NCBI RefSeq assembly: GCF_030867385.1
Contig: NZ_JAPFBJ010000004.1
Span: 62,001-126,000, forward strand
Reading direction: 5' to 3'
Source: Sphingobium sp. DEHP117
GTDB taxonomy: Bacteria; Pseudomonadota; Alphaproteobacteria; Sphingomonadales; Sphingomonadaceae
DNA: 64,000 bases
Every line of letters begins with the position of its first letter. Position 1 is the stretch's first letter. The notes below the pieces were generated by a model, which had not been told where the DNA came from, ran no database searches, and worked only from the letters and a program-made list of their open reading frames with translations. Shown piece by piece: positions 60,987 to 64,000 of this stretch. Both the position numbers and the translations under genes were made by a program.

Positions 60987-61646
60987 TTACAGGGGCGCTG
61001 GACCGCGCCAGTTGGGCCGTGTCGGCAATGTGCCGTTCGGACGCCTGTGCAGGTCGATGCCATTGCCCCGTTGTCTGGTGAACACCATCAGCGGCACGAC
61101 GGCGTCATAGGTCGTTGACGAACCGAAAAAGTCCACCGGGCCGTGCCAACGCTGCCCTTCCGCCACTTTCATCCGATAGGTTCCAGGTGGAACCGCGATT
61201 ATCGCCCGATCGTTCTTGCGGACATAGACCGAGATCACATGCCGCCCGCTTTGAGGGTCGAAGAGCTGAACGACGGCGTTCGCATCGGAGGTCGTGACTG
61301 CCATCCGCGATGTCGCCCCGGCCGGATCCAATGCGGGGTTGACCGTCACGCTGCCCGTTTCGGGGAAGGGTAATCCGGGTTCACTATCCGCCAGCCAGCC
61401 TTCCCGCTTCAGCGAATGCCACACCGGGATAGCGATGAGAAACAGGCTCAACGCGAGCGACATCCAGCGCAGCATCCCGCCGGCATTACCGCGCGATCCC
61501 CTCAACCGGCCGCGCTGATAATCGAAACCGCGGTTGACGGGATCGAACCAGGCGCCCTCGACGCGCCCGGCCCGATCGTTCCATCGGGTTCCCTTCGCGC
61601 GCGCGCGATAGCGCTCGCGCATATAGTCGCGATCTTTGAGCCCCAT
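60987..61646 (-). CDS. Membrane-anchored protein in the relaxase block, function unknown
   Basis: The protein has 219 residues. A basic cytoplasmic start (RDYMRERYRARAKGTRWNDR) is followed by one membrane segment near residues 59-75 (MSLALSLFLIAIPVWHSL) and a periplasmic domain with a beta-rich VVQLFDPQSGRHVISVYVRK and the end GNGIDLHRRPNGTLPTRPNW. No family is recognised. It follows the DUF2726 gene by five bases and belongs to the operon headed by the relaxase. Confidence 0.65.
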   Translation of the reverse strand: MGLKDRDYMRERYRARAKGTRWNDRAGRVEGAWFDPVNRGFDYQRGRLRGSRGNAGGMLRWMSLALSLFLIAIPVWHSLKREGWLADSEPGLPFPETGSVTVNPALDPAGATSRMAVTTSDANAVVQLFDPQSGRHVISVYVRKNDRAIIAVPPGTYRMKVAEGQRWHGPVDFFGSSTTYDAVVPLMVFTRQRGNGIDLHRRPNGTLPTRPNWRGPAPL

Positions 61647-61651
61647 GCCGG

Positions 61652-62161
61652 TTATCCCTGATATGCGGCGCTCGCCGCACCGTCGCGAAGGTCACCCACG
61701 AAACCGAGCACCGTCTGTACCGTGGGGCTTGCACCAGCGGGGATCCGCAATGTGTGATAGCCGGCCCGGGCGGTCATCGCGTCACGCTCCCGATCCTTGC
61801 CGGGATCGTGCGAACGATCGTCGATCTCGATCAAGGCGACCACCCTTCCCGTCGTGGGATCCTCGACCACAAAGTCGATGATCTTTCGCTGGAAGCGATT
61901 CCAGTCCGCTGGGGTCGGCCGCCGGCCCGGCACCGATGGAACCTTGAGGAGGGCTCCCATCGAGACCTGGGCATGGAGGCGGTACATGGGCAGGATGTGC
62001 TCGAGCGCGGCCAGCATGGCTTGCTCGCGCTGCGTCATGAATGGCCGCGCCACTGGGTCGAGCGGTTTCTGTGGAGTGAAGCCTCGGGACATTTTCGACC
62101 AGCCAAGCGCGACGATGACGCCCACCAGCAGAAGCGAGGCGAGAAATTCAAATGTGCTCAT
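61652..62161 (-). CDS. Membrane-anchored DUF2726-domain protein
   Basis: The protein has 169 residues from the ATG at 62161, with GGAGGG six bases upstream; a longer frame to 62266 overlaps the previous gene. An N-terminal membrane segment (FEFLASLLLVGVIVALGWSK) precedes a nuclease-like DUF2726 domain: FMTQREQAMLAALEHILPMY, RFQRKIIDFVVEDPTTGRVV and ALIEIDDRSHDPGKDRERDA. The IDF...EIDD pattern resembles restriction-endonuclease-fold active sites. It is often found next to relaxase genes in sphingomonad plasmids; its role in transfer is unknown. Confidence 0.78.
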   Translation of the reverse strand: MSTFEFLASLLLVGVIVALGWSKMSRGFTPQKPLDPVARPFMTQREQAMLAALEHILPMYRLHAQVSMGALLKVPSVPGRRPTPADWNRFQRKIIDFVVEDPTTGRVVALIEIDDRSHDPGKDRERDAMTARAGYHTLRIPAGASPTVQTVLGFVGDLRDGAASAAYQG

Positions 62162-62174
62162 TGTAGCCCTCCGT

Positions 62175-62375
62175 TCAGCCCCAGCCGTCCCGGCGACCTT
62201 CGCCATTGTCGCGCAGCTTACGGCCATCGAGGGCCGACCGGCGGATGTTGAGTTCGACCTCCTCACCCTTGCGGGTCAGCTGGACATCACGCGGATCGAT
62301 GTTGTTGCGCTTCGCATAGTCTTCGGCTGCCCGTTCGCTCCCGAACTTGCCAGCCTCATCGAATTCCCAACCCAT
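62175..62375 (-). CDS. Small hypothetical protein in the relaxase operon
   Basis: The protein has 66 residues from the ATG at 62375 (AAGGAG upstream): MGWEFDEAGKFGSERAAEDY followed by a basic part ending in KLRDNGEGRRDGWG. It lies between the relaxase stop and the DUF2726 gene. A frame from 62429 overlaps the relaxase by a few bases. No family is recognised. Confidence 0.55.
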   Translation of the reverse strand: MGWEFDEAGKFGSERAAEDYAKRNNIDPRDVQLTRKGEEVELNIRRSALDGRKLRDNGEGRRDGWG

Positions 62376-62425
62376 CGTTCGTCTCCTTCTCTTCGCCGCA
62401 GGCACCACGCCGGCGACTTCTCCAT

Positions 62426-64000
62426 TCACAAGTCGAGCCCGAGGCTGCGCTCGGGCAGCGGTGGCAGCGGATCGCCGCGATCGGGTTTCAGATCGGGCGG
62501 CGCTTGTGGGGCCTTCGCGGCCGGCGCAGATGCCGCGCCATCGGGCAGAGGCGGCAGATCGCTTGGAACGGGAGCAAGATCGGACAGGTTGACGCCGTCG
62601 ATCGGACCGGGATCGAACTTCTCGCGGGGTTGCGCGCCCGGCCCCTTCCTGCCGTCGATATCGAGGCGGCCGAGCGTCTCGAGCGAGGAGGTCTTGTTGC
62701 CGGGATTCATGTCGAGCTGCCGCGCGAGCTTCTCCTTGTCGTCCACGACCATTGTCAGCTCGTCGCGCACGCGCGTGACCCCGACGTTGAAGAGGCGCTG
62801 GTTCGAGAGGTTGCGCTCATGCGACGACATGACGGTGATCGCCTTGTCGGTGGTGATCCCCTGGGCCATGTGCATATTAAGGCTATAAGCAAGGTCGAGC
62901 CGAGATAGCATCGGGTCACCGAGGCTGAGCGTGAGGAGCACCTTGTCCGCAGTCTCAACCTTCACGCCATCGGCATCGACGCCCACAACGCGCGCAAGCG
63001 CGGCATTGTGCAGGCCGCGCTGCTTGTCGTTGGCCGTCCAGCGGATGCGGTCCCCTTCGCGCAGCTGAAGGTCCTTCTTTTCAGAAAGCTGCAGGCGATC
63101 GCGCTGCTCGGTCGGCGACAGCTTCTGGGGATCGAAGCGTATCCTGCGCCGACCGTCCGACAGTTCGACCTTCCCGTTGGCGTGGACCTTGAGGACGTCG
63201 TAGCGTCCCGCCTTGATCCCGACGTCCTGCGCGCCGCCGCGGCCGACCTCGAGCGTCTGGCCCTGACGGTAGGTCGAGGCATAGCGCAGCTCCTCGCGCG
63301 TGGTGTTGACCCGCTCAAAGACAGTGAGATGGATCGCCTGGCCCTTGACGCTCCCTTCCGCGATCAGGCCATCTTGGATGCGCTGGTTGATGACGGCGCG
63401 CGCGTCGCGGCCCGAAGCGAAGACAGCGGTCGCCTCCCGTTCGCCAGGGGAGAGCTCGAGCCACATGTCGGCCGCAGCGGCGGCCGGCTCCCCCGCCTCG
63501 ACGACACGGTCCCCCAGCACTTTCAGCGCCGCGCCGGCCTTGCCGATATTGGCGAGCGCCGCGACGGTGCGCAGTTGGTCGGTGCGTTGGCGGATATTCT
63601 GATCCATCCGCGCCATCGTGCCGCCGCCCGCCTGGATCATGGCGAAGGCCTTGCCCGCGTCGATCGAAGAGAGCTGCTGCCGGTCACCGACCAGAACGAG
63701 CTTGTCGACGCCCAAGGCTGCTGTGATCTGGTGGAGCTTGAGCATTTCGTTCGACGACACCATCGAGGTTTCGTCGACGAGAAGCATGGTACCGGCGAGC
63801 TTCTCGCGCGCAGCCTCATATCCCAGCGTGTCACGCTCGGTCACGAACCGCTCGTTGGCGAGCACGAAGGAAGCGATCGTCTGGGCCTTGATGCCCGCCC
63901 CTTCGGCGAGGTCCGCGACCATCTTGTTCTGGAAGGCAAGTCCGGTGATCCGGGCGCCCTCCTCCTCGGCGACCCGCGCGACCGCCTGGAGCATGGTGGA
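62426..64000 (-). CDS. MobF/TraI-type relaxase-helicase, C-terminal part (start beyond window)
   Basis: The last 525 residues of a large protein are seen; the frame is open to the right edge. It begins within Walker A: the codons at the edge read STMLQAV, expected after GxGK of GxGKSTM. RecD-like helicase motifs follow: LLVDETSMVSS (motif II), LVLVGDRQQLSSIDAG (motif III) and a C-terminal SLNMHMAQGITTDKAITVMS, then FNVGVTRVRDEL (motifs V and VI). Pro-rich tail sequence ends in PERSLGLDL. The nicking (TrwC) domain lies outside the window. It unwinds and pilots the DNA strand in conjugation with the T4SS upstream. Family call is certain. Confidence 0.93.
   Translation of the reverse strand, partial: STMLQAVARVAEEEGARITGLAFQNKMVADLAEGAGIKAQTIASFVLANERFVTERDTLGYEAAREKLAGTMLLVDETSMVSSNEMLKLHQITAALGVDKLVLVGDRQQLSSIDAGKAFAMIQAGGGTMARMDQNIRQRTDQLRTVAALANIGKAGAALKVLGDRVVEAGEPAAAAADMWLELSPGEREATAVFASGRDARAVINQRIQDGLIAEGSVKGQAIHLTVFERVNTTREELRYASTYRQGQTLEVGRGGAQDVGIKAGRYDVLKVHANGKVELSDGRRRIRFDPQKLSPTEQRDRLQLSEKKDLQLREGDRIRWTANDKQRGLHNAALARVVGVDADGVKVETADKVLLTLSLGDPMLSRLDLAYSLNMHMAQGITTDKAITVMSSHERNLSNQRLFNVGVTRVRDELTMVVDDKEKLARQLDMNPGNKTSSLETLGRLDIDGRKGPGAQPREKFDPGPIDGVNLSDLAPVPSDLPPLPDGAASAPAAKAPQAPPDLKPDRGDPLPPLPERSLGLDL

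Noticed and set aside
1..64000. CRISPR arrays, tRNA or rRNA genes
   Set aside because: No regularly spaced repeats and no tRNA- or rRNA-like sequence were seen on either strand.

Overview
The window looks like part of a large conjugative plasmid or integrative conjugative element from a sphingomonad-type alphaproteobacterium (Sphingobium, Novosphingobium, Sphingomonas or Rhizorhabdus). The evidence is high-GC coding DNA, a complete F-type type IV secretion (T4SS) operon in the order seen on sphingomonad catabolic plasmids, alphaproteobacterial pyruvate dehydrogenase genes (E1-beta with a fused lipoyl domain), and catabolic genes bounded by Tn3, IS3 and IS21 elements. The assignment comes from gene content and layout only; no rRNA or tRNA gene was seen.

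Layout. 0-1.3 kb: the start of a serine hydrolase gene cut by the window edge, and a MarR regulator. 1.3-5.4 kb: a complete Tn3-family transposon with 56-bp inverted repeats, TnpA and a long TnpR. 5.4-6.0 kb: two small secreted proteins, one cysteine-rich and probably metal-binding, ending at a strong terminator. 6.06-9.2 kb: an IS3-family element cut by an IS21-family element, whose other end cuts moaA. 9.8-16.7 kb: a phthalate-type catabolic cluster with a MarR regulator, a dihydroxyphthalate decarboxylase-like gene and a dihydrodiol dehydrogenase-like gene on the minus strand. Divergent from these are a Rieske oxygenase, a quinolinate phosphoribosyltransferase, a ferredoxin and a ferredoxin reductase. 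16.7-24 kb: three small genes including an SGNH hydrolase, an intact IS21-family element with an 8-bp target duplication inside a DUF1173-like gene, a lytic transglycosylase and two minus-strand genes.

24.4-43.9 kb: one long plus-strand operon, pilin-traL-E-K-B-dsbC-traV-C-(small TM)-trbI-S26 peptidase-traW-(small TM)-traU-trbC-traN-(small ORF)-traF-H-G. It is very tightly packed, with many ATGA overlaps. 60.9-64.0 kb: a minus-strand block with the helicase half of a MobF/TraI-type relaxase, running off the right edge, and three small genes.

Between these conjugation blocks (43.9-60.9 kb) lies an accessory island. It holds an AAA ATPase, soxR, a frameshifted nuclease pseudogene, a HU gene, a candidate small RNA and a PIN-domain protein. 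It also holds a three-gene operon of a Phd-like antitoxin, a PIN protein lacking its catalytic acids, and a patatin phospholipase. An AbiEii-like nucleotidyltransferase with a small partner, a membrane-protein pair, a tyrosine recombinase with a dif-like site about 1 kb away, a full PDH operon and a LysR regulator complete it.

The most unusual items are the antitoxin/degenerate-PIN/patatin operon, the dif-like palindrome near the recombinase, and a NAD-biosynthesis gene embedded in the phthalate-type operon, where it may relieve inhibition of NAD synthesis by phthalate.
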